A stretch of DNA of 64,000 bases. Source: Neoactinobaculum massilliense. Its GTDB lineage: Bacteria; Actinomycetota; Actinomycetes; Actinomycetales; Actinomycetaceae. Each line of letters opens with the position of its first letter. The first letter of the stretch is position 1. Below are positions 28,901-37,528 of the stretch, in pieces. Both the position numbers and the translations under genes were made by a program. The notes below the pieces were generated by a model. It saw only the letters and a program-made list of their open reading frames with translations, did not search any database and was not told where the DNA came from. The stretch covers positions 1 to 64,000 of the forward strand of contig NZ_UWPE01000002.1 of assembly GCF_900604955.1 (NCBI RefSeq). Direction: 5' to 3'.

Positions 28901-29171
28901 TGGCACGAACCGTCACCTCGTCTGTGTGATAGAAGGCGGTGGCCTCATAGCTGTGCACATCCGCCGAGAAACTGACGGGATCTCCCGGCTGCCCAAAGGG
29001 CAGCTGATCGATGAACAGATCCCGAATGAGCCCGGTATGAGAGCCCGCCTCAGTAGTCACCACTCCCTGTGCCGGGGCGGCAGCCACCGGCGCGGACAAC
29101 CCACACAAACCCAGGGCGGGAAATGAGGCAAGAACGGTGGCAACCACCCTCCGCTTCAACGTTTTTCGCAT
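25908..29171 (-). CDS. LAXTG-anchored multidomain putative glycoside hydrolase, family not recognised
   Basis: The product has 1087 residues. Its signal peptide ends near residue 32. A cadherin-like beta-sandwich follows (about 50-140), then a discoidin-like (F5/8 C) region (about 145-305). A probable TIM-barrel core spans about 330-640, with acidic candidates in QYGDEGGW (434-435), LVSWDGYQF, LDGEGQ and RMENNGYD. A second beta-rich and jelly-roll-like part follows. The C-terminus has a Ser/Thr/Pro stalk, the sortase motif LARTG (about 1056-1060), a hydrophobic helix and RRR. The fold of the core was not recognised, so its cleavage specificity is unknown; position beside a fucosidase and sugar importer suggests an endo-acting enzyme on host glycans. 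It is the last gene of the operon. The ATG has AAGGAG six bases upstream. Confidence 0.8.
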   Translation of the reverse strand: MRKTLKRRVVATVLASFPALGLCGLSAPVAAAPAQGVVTTEAGSHTGLIRDLFIDQLPFGQPGDPVSFSADVHSYEATAFYHTDEVTVRAIAASGAQVAINGKSPDADGRATVDVSKGATITVTGTYGGESARYTITVHKVNTDFRGNVCVGRGAAEGNGATAAENASMTDGDPSTGWKFANFSVADDWSSDVSGFQLHLPQARYIAHINATADLHFVNKKQDWDPGYNLTLQIQESDDAPWTTISTHASLRSMTYGGIIWWDLGGYHKVKNVRVWMNPSKDAESIATTALTDVTLQEFEFWGLPDGKEPPKTTVSTAETEAFDPATVQDEWGVNRPQALALHYGILLPAWVPSEGYARATMDDREQKLTGGVIPVFYDPPLFNESMMASLENTQWGIAKAPYGKNSMTGSFEDFLTAEQKQYAAGLVDIQYGDEGGWSLEEQARFKDWFAGSKAAYPGAIVHSNQYGGGWSGHIADYVTDAQPDLVSWDGYQFAYGDSWNQAPSDVVRNHFNGGNWKEDRQAALGVGLDGEGQSPTLYGQFIDYQYSSNVPESEKALTVMLSLASGQKWIGGFRMENNGYDNGGLYDHDGAPTPTFYEFTRIFQQVRGMGNYLVGLNNTYVATVPGSYSAGTTNSVASGWKMGDFAGSPKEEYGLIDVSARNVGTQNDGRPGDVVLGYFDKVPGLKAGKTAEIFGAGVTDPKAFMVVNGLVDRANSKVLKLATRTDDGSYWQTAQEITLTVAPPTADATLMMADPVTFKATEVTPVPVAGKQAATVKVTLGGGQGALFYWTAPNRAQSVSTTLNAFHPTVTSVDSEETVAEPDGRENMVDGTDTAPNLSTFWHTPWGQGKATSFPHYAVFGNLPVSATDSRMRAVDGVVFSPRQVAQWSNGVDSPQHVSYFAFNEPPTTAPDPATKTWAGGTKLADATYRQDVNNQVTEFAAAVRPKFIGMAVWDNFSGSTFTSVSDIRLLASTPQSVPWQDIQPATPVTTPTTPAATSSSESTSPAATPSSTPGASDQPSAEPSIRPSDQPSVQPSRGESTQPPAKHTAAQTGLARTGSAAGVGLTIAVGLLGAGILLRRRAANQ

Positions 29172-29259
29172 GGACACTCCTTCGTGGAATTCTGTGCGGA
29201 GGCTTGAACCCCGCCGCAACGCCCGGCACTCGCCGCACCGGAGGGAACCCTCGGGGTTC

Positions 29260-30664
29260 CTAGAAGAGACGAACCACGTAGCCCATCTCATCGGACGCGG
29301 GCGTAAGTTGGACGGCCAACCGCCCTCCCTCGCGCCTCGCTATAGCCCGCGACCCGCCAAGCGCTTCGGCATGGGCCTGCGGAAGATCAATGGTCACCTC
29401 GGCGGGTGCGCACGTCCCCGCGCGCGGAACGCCGTAGAGGTAGTAGACGCTGACCGGTACATCCGCCGCTGCGGGCGGCTCCACATCGAACCGCTTGCGC
29501 ACAATGAACCATTCGGCCGGCTCTCCGGATACCTGGTGGATTTCCGGCTGGGTGGGGATGGCTCGCGTGGAGTAGATGCCTTCTCCGTGTCCGTCCATCC
29601 ACGTGCCGAGTTCCTGAAGACCTCGCTCCACGTACGTTGAGAGAGCACCGGTCTGGTCCGGCCCAAACCCCACCAGGTAGTTACCGCCGCGCGCCACGAT
29701 TCGCAGCAGGTTGGCGATGATCTGCCAGGTGGGCTTCGCGGGATCATCCTTCTGCATGGAGCACCAGGACTTCGTCCAGGTGATGCACGATTCCCAGGGA
29801 TAGGGCAGATAGTGCTCCGGAACCTCCTGCTCCGGGGTGCGGTAATTCTCCTGTGGACCGTGCACCTCGCGGTCCACCATGAGGATTCCAGGCTGAATAG
29901 AGCGTGCCAGCGTTGCGAGGCCATCAATGTCGATGTCCTCGCGCGGCGGGCGCACCCACCCCGCGTCCAGCCACAGCATGAGCTGCGGACCGTAATTCGT
30001 GAGAAGTTCCTCCACCTGATCATGGACGAACTGAACGAAACGGCTCCAGCGCTTCGGCTGCGTGGTGACGTCATAATTCGCGAATCGGTCATGAATAGGC
30101 CGCGCTAGATCCCAGTACTCCGGTCTGGACCAATCCGCCTTCGAGTAGTACACGCCGGTTTCAATGCCTTCGCGCTGGAAGGCGGAGGTAACCTCTCCGA
30201 AAACATCCCGCTGAAGCAGCGTGTCCTCCGCGGTGGACTTGAGATTTGAATATTTCGTGTCATACATGCTGAAGCCGTCATGATGCTTCGAGGTAAACAC
30301 GCCATATTTCATTCCGGCCCGCGCTATGAGCCGCGCCCATTTTGTGGCATCAAATGTTGTGGCCATCGAGTACGTGGCGGTGGTCGTAGTAGTACCGCTG
30401 GTACTCGGCCTTGGTGCCATGGAAATCAGCCGGTGGATCGGTGAAATCACCCAGGTGATCGCGGTGAAGGGACCACGAGCCCGCCTGCTGGAGTGAGGTG
30501 TAAATGCCCCAGTGGATGATGACGCCCAATTTGAGATCACGCCAGTGCTCCAGTGTGGCAGCCACCCGCGGGTCCGTCGGATACGTGTAGCCCGGGTCGG
30601 GGCCCGGGGTGAGCGCACCGGCCGCCTCAAGGTTATCCGGCCTGAAGTCAACATCTTCAGCCAT
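29260..30664 (-). pseudogene. GH29 alpha-L-fucosidase interrupted by a one-base frameshift
   Basis: Two overlapping frames together encode one GH29 enzyme of about 470 residues. The first, from ATG 30664 (GGAGAGG seven bases upstream), gives the N-terminus, including LGVIIHWGIYT and ending in YQRYYYD near 30380; the frame then hits a stop at 30350. The second frame continues with TTFDATKWARLIARAG, TSKHHDGF and LMLWLDAGW, in which the Asp is the catalytic nucleophile position. One extra base, or two missing, between about 30355 and 30385 explains the break. No signal peptide is present, so action would be cytosolic on imported fucosylated oligosaccharides. The change may be a real mutation or a sequencing error; the rest of the gene shows no decay. 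An upstream ATG at 30730 overlaps the permease stop and is an alternative start. Confidence 0.85.
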
Positions 30665-30729
30665 TTGAATCCTCTCCAAGAAAGATTCCGCCGCGGTCAC
30701 GGGAGGCACCACCCCCGCTGACTGCCGCA

Positions 30730-31662
30730 TCAGAACTTCAAACCGCCCTCTTCGATCCCGCGGAAGAAGTATTTCTGCGAGGAGAAGAACACGATGAGAA
30801 TGGGGATAAGCGCAACGATTGCGCCCGCGAGAACCACCCGGTAGTCCGTACCGAAATTGCTCTGTAGCTCAGCGATACCCAGCTGCATTGTCTTGTTGTC
30901 ATCGGACTGGATGACCAGCAGCGGCCACAGGTAGTCCTGCCACGCGAAGATGAACGCCGTGAGTCCAACAATCACCAGGCTGCCCTTGGTCTGTGGAAGA
31001 AGCACGTGCCAGAACCGCTGCCACTCGTTTGCCCCGTCAAGAAGCGCCGCATCCTCCATATCATCCGGGATGCCGCGGAATGCCACCATCATAAGGAACA
31101 GGTGGAACGGGCCAATCGCACCCACAATCCACACGCCCACCAGCGTGTCAAACAAGCCCATGGAGCGGACCTGAGCGTACAGAGACAGCATGATGGACTC
31201 GAACGGGAAAATGAGCGCAGAGGTAAGCAGGATCATCACACCCTTGCGCCCACGCCAGCCGCGCCGGGAGAGCATGTACCCACCCGTTGTGGCGAACACG
31301 AGCGCGGAGCACACGTTGAGGATGCACACCACAAGCGAGTTCAGGATGTAGCGGACAATACCGGTGTTCGCAAAAAGATCTCCAAAGGCGTACAGAGACC
31401 ACTTCCGCGGGAAGATGGAGGAGTCCGCACCAAACAGCGGATCACTCGGCGCCTTGAATGCGCCAAGCAACGGGATGAAAATCGGCCCCACTAGGATAAT
31501 GAGCACGATAATAAGCACTATGTAGCGCCGTAGGCGCGCCCACCCGTAGAGGCCGTGCGACTGCGCATGCTCAGCTTCCTTCATGAGGCGATGCTGCCGC
31601 AGCCGCTGCCGGAAAGTCGTCGCATGTACCGGCTGGGTCGGGGAAGTTACTGGTGTACTCAT
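30730..31662 (-). CDS. Carbohydrate ABC transporter permease, MalG type
   Basis: This 310-residue inner-membrane protein has six predicted helices. The EAA loop (ANEWQRFWHVLLPQTKGSL) contacts the ATPase, and the C-terminus ends FFRGIEEGGLKF, typical of the MalG/AraQ family. With the MalF-type permease and binding protein upstream it forms an oligosaccharide importer. The start ATG lies two bases after the stop of the upstream permease gene. No ATPase is encoded in the cluster, so a shared MsmK-like ATPase elsewhere is expected. Confidence 0.92.
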   Translation of the reverse strand: MSTPVTSPTQPVHATTFRQRLRQHRLMKEAEHAQSHGLYGWARLRRYIVLIIVLIILVGPIFIPLLGAFKAPSDPLFGADSSIFPRKWSLYAFGDLFANTGIVRYILNSLVVCILNVCSALVFATTGGYMLSRRGWRGRKGVMILLTSALIFPFESIMLSLYAQVRSMGLFDTLVGVWIVGAIGPFHLFLMMVAFRGIPDDMEDAALLDGANEWQRFWHVLLPQTKGSLVIVGLTAFIFAWQDYLWPLLVIQSDDNKTMQLGIAELQSNFGTDYRVVLAGAIVALIPILIVFFSSQKYFFRGIEEGGLKF

Positions 31663-31664
31663 TG

Positions 31665-32567
31665 CTACGCCTCGTTACCGTTTGACAGCTTCTGCGAAAG
31701 CAGAACAAAACCAATGGTGATGCAGAAGAGGAACACGGCCGCCGCCGAGCCGGCCCCCAGGGAGCCGTATGTAGGATCCAGACCAACGTTCCGGATGTAC
31801 ATCGTGAGCGTCTCCGACTGGCCGCCCACGCCACCGGTGCCATTGGACAGTAACTGCACCTCGGTGAAGATCTTGAGGCAGCCGATTGAGACCAGAGTTG
31901 CCACAAGCCCCATCATGAGCCGGACCCCCGGAACGGTGACCGTGGTGAATTTCCGGAAAACGCCACAGCCGTCAATATCCGCCGCCTCGTAGAGCGAACG
32001 ATCAATATTCGCTAGCGCCGCCATGTACATGAGCATGTAGTAGGGGAAACCCTGCCAGAGGGTGATAAGCATCGAAGAAATGAGGAGTAGCCAACGGCCC
32101 GTGAGAAATGGAATGGGCTGGCTGATCACGCCAACATTCTTCAGGAATACGTTGACCACGCCGTCGTCCTTGAGGAAGGCCTGCCACGCCAGCGAAATCA
32201 CCACCAGAGAAGATATAGCGGGGATGTAGTAAAGCGAGCGGAACACTCCAATCCCGGGCACCCAGTCGCGGACAAGCAGCGCAAGAAGAAGCGGAACGAT
32301 GGTCATGATGGGAACCACGATGAGGGCGTACACCACCGAGTTGAGGGTGGCATTCCAGAACGTGGGATCCGCAAACAGATCTTTGAAGTTCTGCAGCCCA
32401 ACAAAATCGCCCTGGCCGGTCAGCGGACTCGCATTGGTGAGTGAGAGCCGCACCGTATTAAAGAATGGGAAGACATAAAAGTAGAAGATCCACGCCACGG
32501 GAATGCCCACCCACAGCCAGGGAACCCACGGCTTGCGGAAACGAGCGGTGCCATTGAGGGTCTCCAC
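31665..32567 (-). CDS. Carbohydrate ABC transporter permease, MalF type; N-terminus probably frameshifted
   Basis: From the only close in-frame start (GTG 32567) the product has 300 residues, with helices starting at WVPWLWVGIPVAWIFYFYV and an EAA loop (DIDGCGVFRKFTTVTVPGV). The GTG has no usable Shine-Dalgarno. A much better start, ATG 32617, preceded by AAGAGG, opens a frame with a typical basic permease N-terminus (SKPKMKRKKIKG), but is one base out of frame. The frames meet at a run of four G on the minus strand (bases 32568-32571), so loss of one G from a run of five would explain the break. The true product probably starts at 32617, has about 317 residues, and may not be made in this sequence. 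Confidence 0.85.
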   Translation of the reverse strand: METLNGTARFRKPWVPWLWVGIPVAWIFYFYVFPFFNTVRLSLTNASPLTGQGDFVGLQNFKDLFADPTFWNATLNSVVYALIVVPIMTIVPLLLALLVRDWVPGIGVFRSLYYIPAISSLVVISLAWQAFLKDDGVVNVFLKNVGVISQPIPFLTGRWLLLISSMLITLWQGFPYYMLMYMAALANIDRSLYEAADIDGCGVFRKFTTVTVPGVRLMMGLVATLVSIGCLKIFTEVQLLSNGTGGVGGQSETLTMYIRNVGLDPTYGSLGAGSAAAVFLFCITIGFVLLSQKLSNGNEA

Positions 32568-32643
32568 CCCTTGATCTTCTTCCTCTTCATCTTCGGCTTG
32601 GAAACCGCGACAGACATGAGAAATACCTCTTGATCCTGGATTA

Positions 32644-32679
32644 AGGGGAGGTACGCTCACCGAGCGGCGCACCTCCCCT
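32644..32679 (-). terminator. Intercistronic hairpin after the sugar-binding protein gene
   Basis: AGGGGAGGT (32644-32652) pairs with ACCTCCCCT (32671-32679), and CGCTC pairs with GAGCG inside. Such hairpins between binding-protein and permease genes reduce read-through and stabilise the upstream message, giving an excess of binding protein. Confidence 0.7.
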
Positions 32680-32687
32680 CCGCCCTG

Positions 32688-34100
32688 CTACCTATTGCGC
32701 TGCAGCTTTGTCAGCAGGCTGTTCATTTCGGTTTGGGCATTGTCCAGCCCTTCCTGCGGACTGACCTGACCAACAATCGCCTTGTTGATGTTGTTGATAA
32801 GGGCGTCAGATACCTGGCCTGTCACGTAGAACAGCGGGACGTAGGCTTCGGCCTCAAGCGCCTCCTTTGCCGCGATCTTGCGGGCCTGGCTAAACACATC
32901 ATCACCGGAAACCTCCGCGAGCAAGGGATCCTGGAGCGCCTTCGTGGTGGCCGGGAATACTACGGCCTTGCCGGTATCGATGCCGTATTGAGCCCACTCA
33001 AGGCCGGACTTCTCATTGGTGATGAATTCGGACCACGCCACGGCAAGCGGGGCGTTCTTCGTGGTAACGGATACACCCAGATACTGGCCGTCAAACACCG
33101 GGGTAATACCTTCGTTCCGGGTCTCTTCCCCAACACCTGTCACGGCGTAGACGGAGCCGGAATTAGTCTGGACATTACGCAGGAACGATGCGTTGGGCGT
33201 TCCATACCCAAGATTGCCGGCACCGTAGGCCTTGGACTGGTCCAGATCGCCGGTAATGGAGTCGGGAGGAATGGCGCCCTTCTTGTAGAGATCCGCCATC
33301 TGCGTCACCCACTCGAGTGCGTTCTTATCCTGGGCAAAGGTGAACTTCGTGTAGTCGTCATTCATCATTTTGACGCCCGAGGCACGCCACTGCGGCACCA
33401 TGTACCAGGACGTGTTCCCGTAGAGGGCGTAGTCACCAGAGCCGGAATCTGCGATCTTTTGCGCATCGGCAAAGTAGTCCGTCATCGTGGTGGGCGGCGT
33501 GTTCGGGTCAAGGCCGGCCTTCTTAAACACATCCTTGTTGTACGTGGTGAGATACGGACCGAAATACCAGGGGAGAGCATTGTGGTGTTCCTGGGCCGCA
33601 AACTTGACGGAATCCCAGATGGCGGGCACGAACTTGTCCCCGATTCCGGGCGCCTTGACGTCGAAGTCCAGGAGCAGGTTAGAGGACGAAAGCGCCATGA
33701 TGGTGGAACCCGGAACGTTGACCACGTCCGGCATGGAGCAATTCGCCGCCTGCGTCACCATCAGGGAATCGAAGTCAGCGGAACCCGCCTGATCGGTCCA
33801 TTTGATCGTGGTGCCGGGGTTGGCCTCCTCGAATTCCTTGATTTTTCCATTGATGTAATCGTCAAACGTTCCTTTGAGCCCCTGAGTCTGGAACGTGATC
33901 TCACCGGAAAGCTTCGTGAGATCCAATTTTGACGCGTCGATATTCTGTGCCGGAACATCACAGGAAACCGCGGGCTTCGGGATGCCGGAGTTTCCCTCCC
34001 CACTAGCCCCTGAACTGGACGAACCTGAGCTGGAGCATGCACTCAGACCCATAGCGGCTACCGCGAGGATTCCAACCCCGCGAAGCAGTGCGCTCTTCAT
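32688..34100 (-). CDS. Sugar ABC transporter substrate-binding lipoprotein
   Basis: This 470-residue family 1 extracellular solute-binding protein has a lipoprotein signal peptide with lipobox LSAC, so Cys22 would be lipidated. A Ser/Gly linker follows, then a bilobal domain with ITFQTQGLKGTFDDYINGKIKEFEE and a C-terminal SPQEGLDNAQTEMN segment. It delivers an oligosaccharide to the two downstream permeases. Fucosidase, galactosidase and sulfatase nearby suggest a host-derived N- or O-glycan fragment. The ATG at 34100 has GGAGGT seven bases upstream. It is the first gene of the operon and divergent from the GH2 gene. Confidence 0.92.
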   Translation of the reverse strand: MKSALLRGVGILAVAAMGLSACSSSGSSSSGASGEGNSGIPKPAVSCDVPAQNIDASKLDLTKLSGEITFQTQGLKGTFDDYINGKIKEFEEANPGTTIKWTDQAGSADFDSLMVTQAANCSMPDVVNVPGSTIMALSSSNLLLDFDVKAPGIGDKFVPAIWDSVKFAAQEHHNALPWYFGPYLTTYNKDVFKKAGLDPNTPPTTMTDYFADAQKIADSGSGDYALYGNTSWYMVPQWRASGVKMMNDDYTKFTFAQDKNALEWVTQMADLYKKGAIPPDSITGDLDQSKAYGAGNLGYGTPNASFLRNVQTNSGSVYAVTGVGEETRNEGITPVFDGQYLGVSVTTKNAPLAVAWSEFITNEKSGLEWAQYGIDTGKAVVFPATTKALQDPLLAEVSGDDVFSQARKIAAKEALEAEAYVPLFYVTGQVSDALINNINKAIVGQVSPQEGLDNAQTEMNSLLTKLQRNR

Positions 34101-34370
34101 ATCTATACCTCCGTTGGTATACGAGGCCACCCGCTCTCCCTTGAGCGAGGATTGCCTTCCACGCAGTGCATTGCATCACTGATGGAATAAATCTAGACCA
34201 AACACACCCTGAAGTTCCACCTCGCGGTCAAGTGTTTCACACGAAGAAACTTTAGGGTGGGGTAGTGTGAGCTCCGATGCACCCGAACGCTCGGGACATC
34301 ACGGGGACGTTCGCTCTCCAGGCAAGGATGCCTCGAGAGCACTTGCCACCAGAAAGGGAAGAGAAGCGTC
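34101..34370. promoter_or_regulatory. Divergent promoter region between the ABC operon and the GH2-sulfatase operon
   Basis: A TTGACC hexamer on the minus strand (34225-34230) is a possible -35 for the ABC operon. GTTTC and GAAAC arms around 34233-34249 form a small inverted repeat that could be an operator. No firm -10 could be chosen. Confidence 0.35.
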
Positions 34371-37300
34371 ATGGCCGATTTTTTTGACAGCGTAGCCCCA
34401 TCAACCGGTGCCGTCATGCCTGCGCACACCTGGGTCAACCCCAGCTCCACCTCGCTTCCCGTCCGTACCCTCAACGGGGAGTGGGGCTTTCGCCTGTTTC
34501 CTTCGCCTGATGCACCCGAGCTCTGGGGTGACACAGCCTCCACCACCCCCGAAGAACGAATCTTCGTTCCCTCCCACTGGGTACTGACGGACCCCGCGGA
34601 TACCGCACCGCGTTCGGCGTCGTATCATCCTCGGCACTCGTTCCGCCGCGGCGGCCCCATCTACACGAACGTCCAGTTCCCATTCCCCTTTAATCCGCCC
34701 CACGCCCCCGCGAACAACCCAACGGCCGAATACAGGCGCACCTTCGATCTCACCGACAATGATCTAGCGGGCCGCATACTCCTCCGCTTTGACGGCGTCG
34801 AATCCGTTGCCTGGGTAGAAGTGAACGGTAGCCACGTGGGAACCACCCGTGGCTCGCGCCTCCCCACGGAGTTCGATATCACGGATGTGGTGCTCGCCGG
34901 CACAAATACGCTCCGGGTCATCGTGACCCAGTGGTCTGCCATGAGCTATGTGGAAGATCAGGACCAGTGGTGGCTCCCGGGAATCTTCCGGGATGTCTCG
35001 CTCATTATCAAGCCGGCTGGCGCCATCGATGATGCGCGCGTCACCGCCGATTTCGACCCAGTCACGGGAACCGGAATTCTGAGCCTTCGCGTGGATTCCA
35101 CCGCGCCCGCCGCCACGCTCGAGAGCGCGGACCTGCCCCTGGGCACCCGCCACATCACCACGAACGCCTGGCACTCGATCACAATCCCCCGCGTGGAGCC
35201 GTGGAGCGCCGAGGTTCCCCGCCTGTATTCGCTCACCGTTGCCACACCGGCTGAAACCCGCAAGATCCGCGTGGGCTTCCGGCGGGTGACCGTCACGGAA
35301 GGTCCGGTAGCCCGGCTCCTGGTCAACGGCGCACCAATCGAGCTCTACGGCGTCAATAGGCATGACACGAACCCGGATGCGGGGCGGGTGTTTAACGAGG
35401 ATTTTGTGCGCCGCGACCTCGAGTTGATGAAGCGCGCCAATATCAACGCCATCCGCACCTCCCACTACCCGCCCCACCCGCGTTTCTTGGACCTCGCGGA
35501 TGAGATGGGGTTCTGGATCATCGACGAAGTGGACTTTGAGACGCACGGCTTCGAGGCGGCAAACTGGGCCGGGAATCCGGCCGATGCGCCGGAGTGGGCG
35601 CCCGTCCTCGTCGATCGGGCCCGCCGCACCGTCAGCCGGGACTTCAATCACCCCTCTGTCATCATGTGGTCACTGGGTAACGAATCCGATGACGGTGGCA
35701 ATCTCGCCCTCATGGCCGCCGAGGTGCGCCACCTGGACCCGACGCGGCCTGTTCACTATGAGGCCGATCATGACGGCCGCTACACGGACGTCGCCTCACG
35801 CATGTACTGCCCACTTGAGGAGGTGGAGGCCTACTGCACCGGCAAGGGACGGGTGTTCCGCGGTTCGGTCACCGGCATCGCTCGCGAGCGCGCTCTCCCC
35901 TTCATGCTGTGCGAGTACGGGCATACCATGGGCAACGGGGCAGGCGCACTCGCCCGCTACGTGGAGCTCATGGACCGCTTCCCGAACTTCATTGGCGGTT
36001 TCGTGTGGGAGTGGCGAGATCACTGCCTGCGCACGTGGAGCGCGGAGGGTACCGAGTACTTCGGGTACGGAGGTGATTTCGGTGAGCGCGTGCATGATTC
36101 CAACTTCGTTGCTGATGGGCTGGTCCGCGCTGACGGCGTTCCGTCACCCGCCCTCGCCGAGTTGCGGGAGGCGTATGCCCCGCTGCGCGTGGTGATGAGC
36201 CGTCTTTCCGACGACGCCGCTACCCGCGAGCCGTTGCGCTTCCGCTTCACCGTACGCAATCGGCTCTCCACCCTCCGCTCCGGCTCACTCACGGTGATCG
36301 TTGATGCCGACGGCGTCCGCGTGGGTCACCTGGTTCACGACGTGGCGCCGGGTGAGACAGGCGAAGCGCAGTTCGTACCTGATGGCGTCACCGAAGCGAC
36401 AGCTGCGGAGCGGCTTCGCATCGCGGACACGGTGACGGTCACCGGGTACTGGGCGAACACGACCGCGTGGAACCCGGACAACAGGCCGGCGTTCACCACG
36501 CAATGGCGCCGGCCCATCGCCTTCTCCTCCACCCCGCGGGAAGGCAGCACGCAGCTCGCACCGGAGGGCGGCAGTCTAGCCCGGCAGCCCGAGACGGCAC
36601 CGGCCACCGGTAACGCGCCCGTTGTGGAGCTGTCGCCCGACGGCCACCAGCTGACCGGACTCCTCGGCATGCCAATTGAAGGCCTCAGGCCTTCGTTCTG
36701 GCGGGCCCCCACGGACAATGATCGCCTCCACTCGTTCGGCTCCTACGCCATCGCCAGTCCGGAGGAGACGGGTGGAATCGGCGCCGCAAAGGCTCCGTCA
36801 TCAGAGGAGGAGTGGCGCAGAGCCGGGCTGGATCGCATGATGCTGGCCGCCTGCCGCGTCTCCACCACCGGGGATGCCACGAACGGTTCACTCACCCGGG
36901 TGGAGCGGTGGGCACCCGCCGATCGCCCCACCTACGTCACGGTCAGCTGGCGATGGAACTGGAGCACGCAGGGTAATACTCCCACGGTCGCTCTGGACGT
37001 CGACGCTGCCCCGTCAACAGGCTGGTGGTCCACCGCGCCGCGAAGCGGCATCGTCCTCGACATCCCGCAACCGCGGCACATCCGGTGGGATGGACTTGGA
37101 CCGGGCGAAGCCTACGCCGATTCGCTCCTTGCCGCGCATCGTGGCACCTTCGACGCCGCCCCGGAGGATCTCTCCTTCGCCTACGCGCGCCCCCAGGAGA
37201 ACGGGACGCGCCCCGGCCTCCGCAAGCTCAAGCTGGACGGTGACCACGGCGTCGTCGTTCTCACGTGCCACCCGAACCGCACCCTCCCCGCCTATTCGGA

Positions 37301-37520
37301 CCACTACCCCAGCTGGTCCCTCCACGCGGCGGACGAGTTCGAACTCACCACGGCCAAGCACCCCTACGAGTTACCTGCGCCGGGCCCGTTCTGGCACCTC
37401 TATATCGACGGCGGACAGCACGGCCTCGGCTCACGTAGCTGCGGACCGGACACGCGCCCCGAATACGCCTGGGGACCGCGCGCCTACCACCTGAGCATCG
37501 AATTCACGCGTGGCGAGTGA
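34371..37520 (+). CDS. GH2 beta-galactosidase, LacZ type
   Basis: This 1049-residue protein has the five-domain layout of LacZ-like GH2 enzymes. Visible signatures are DQDQWWLPGIFRDV, GVNRHDTNPDAGR, IRTSHYPPHPRF and DEVDFETHGFE. The acid/base glutamate is in SLGNESDDGG and the nucleophile in CEYGHTMGNG; the C-terminal small beta-sandwich domain has YSWSL-like motifs. It hydrolyses terminal beta-galactose. No signal peptide is present, so it acts in the cytosol on imported oligosaccharides. It is followed directly by the sulfatase gene, whose Shine-Dalgarno overlaps the end of this gene. Specificity (lactose, N-acetyllactosamine or other) is not readable. Confidence 0.93.
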   Translation: MADFFDSVAPSTGAVMPAHTWVNPSSTSLPVRTLNGEWGFRLFPSPDAPELWGDTASTTPEERIFVPSHWVLTDPADTAPRSASYHPRHSFRRGGPIYTNVQFPFPFNPPHAPANNPTAEYRRTFDLTDNDLAGRILLRFDGVESVAWVEVNGSHVGTTRGSRLPTEFDITDVVLAGTNTLRVIVTQWSAMSYVEDQDQWWLPGIFRDVSLIIKPAGAIDDARVTADFDPVTGTGILSLRVDSTAPAATLESADLPLGTRHITTNAWHSITIPRVEPWSAEVPRLYSLTVATPAETRKIRVGFRRVTVTEGPVARLLVNGAPIELYGVNRHDTNPDAGRVFNEDFVRRDLELMKRANINAIRTSHYPPHPRFLDLADEMGFWIIDEVDFETHGFEAANWAGNPADAPEWAPVLVDRARRTVSRDFNHPSVIMWSLGNESDDGGNLALMAAEVRHLDPTRPVHYEADHDGRYTDVASRMYCPLEEVEAYCTGKGRVFRGSVTGIARERALPFMLCEYGHTMGNGAGALARYVELMDRFPNFIGGFVWEWRDHCLRTWSAEGTEYFGYGGDFGERVHDSNFVADGLVRADGVPSPALAELREAYAPLRVVMSRLSDDAATREPLRFRFTVRNRLSTLRSGSLTVIVDADGVRVGHLVHDVAPGETGEAQFVPDGVTEATAAERLRIADTVTVTGYWANTTAWNPDNRPAFTTQWRRPIAFSSTPREGSTQLAPEGGSLARQPETAPATGNAPVVELSPDGHQLTGLLGMPIEGLRPSFWRAPTDNDRLHSFGSYAIASPEETGGIGAAKAPSSEEEWRRAGLDRMMLAACRVSTTGDATNGSLTRVERWAPADRPTYVTVSWRWNWSTQGNTPTVALDVDAAPSTGWWSTAPRSGIVLDIPQPRHIRWDGLGPGEAYADSLLAAHRGTFDAAPEDLSFAYARPQENGTRPGLRKLKLDGDHGVVVLTCHPNRTLPAYSDHYPSWSLHAADEFELTTAKHPYELPAPGPFWHLYIDGGQHGLGSRSCGPDTRPEYAWGPRAYHLSIEFTRGE

Positions 37521-37528
37521 GGAGCACT

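Noticed and set aside
30350-30400. Programmed frameshift in the fucosidase gene
   Set aside because: No slippery heptamer or downstream pseudoknot is evident; mutation or sequencing error is simpler.
32733-33932. 399-codon plus-strand ORF opposite the sugar-binding protein
   Set aside because: Antisense shadow of a clear lipoprotein gene.
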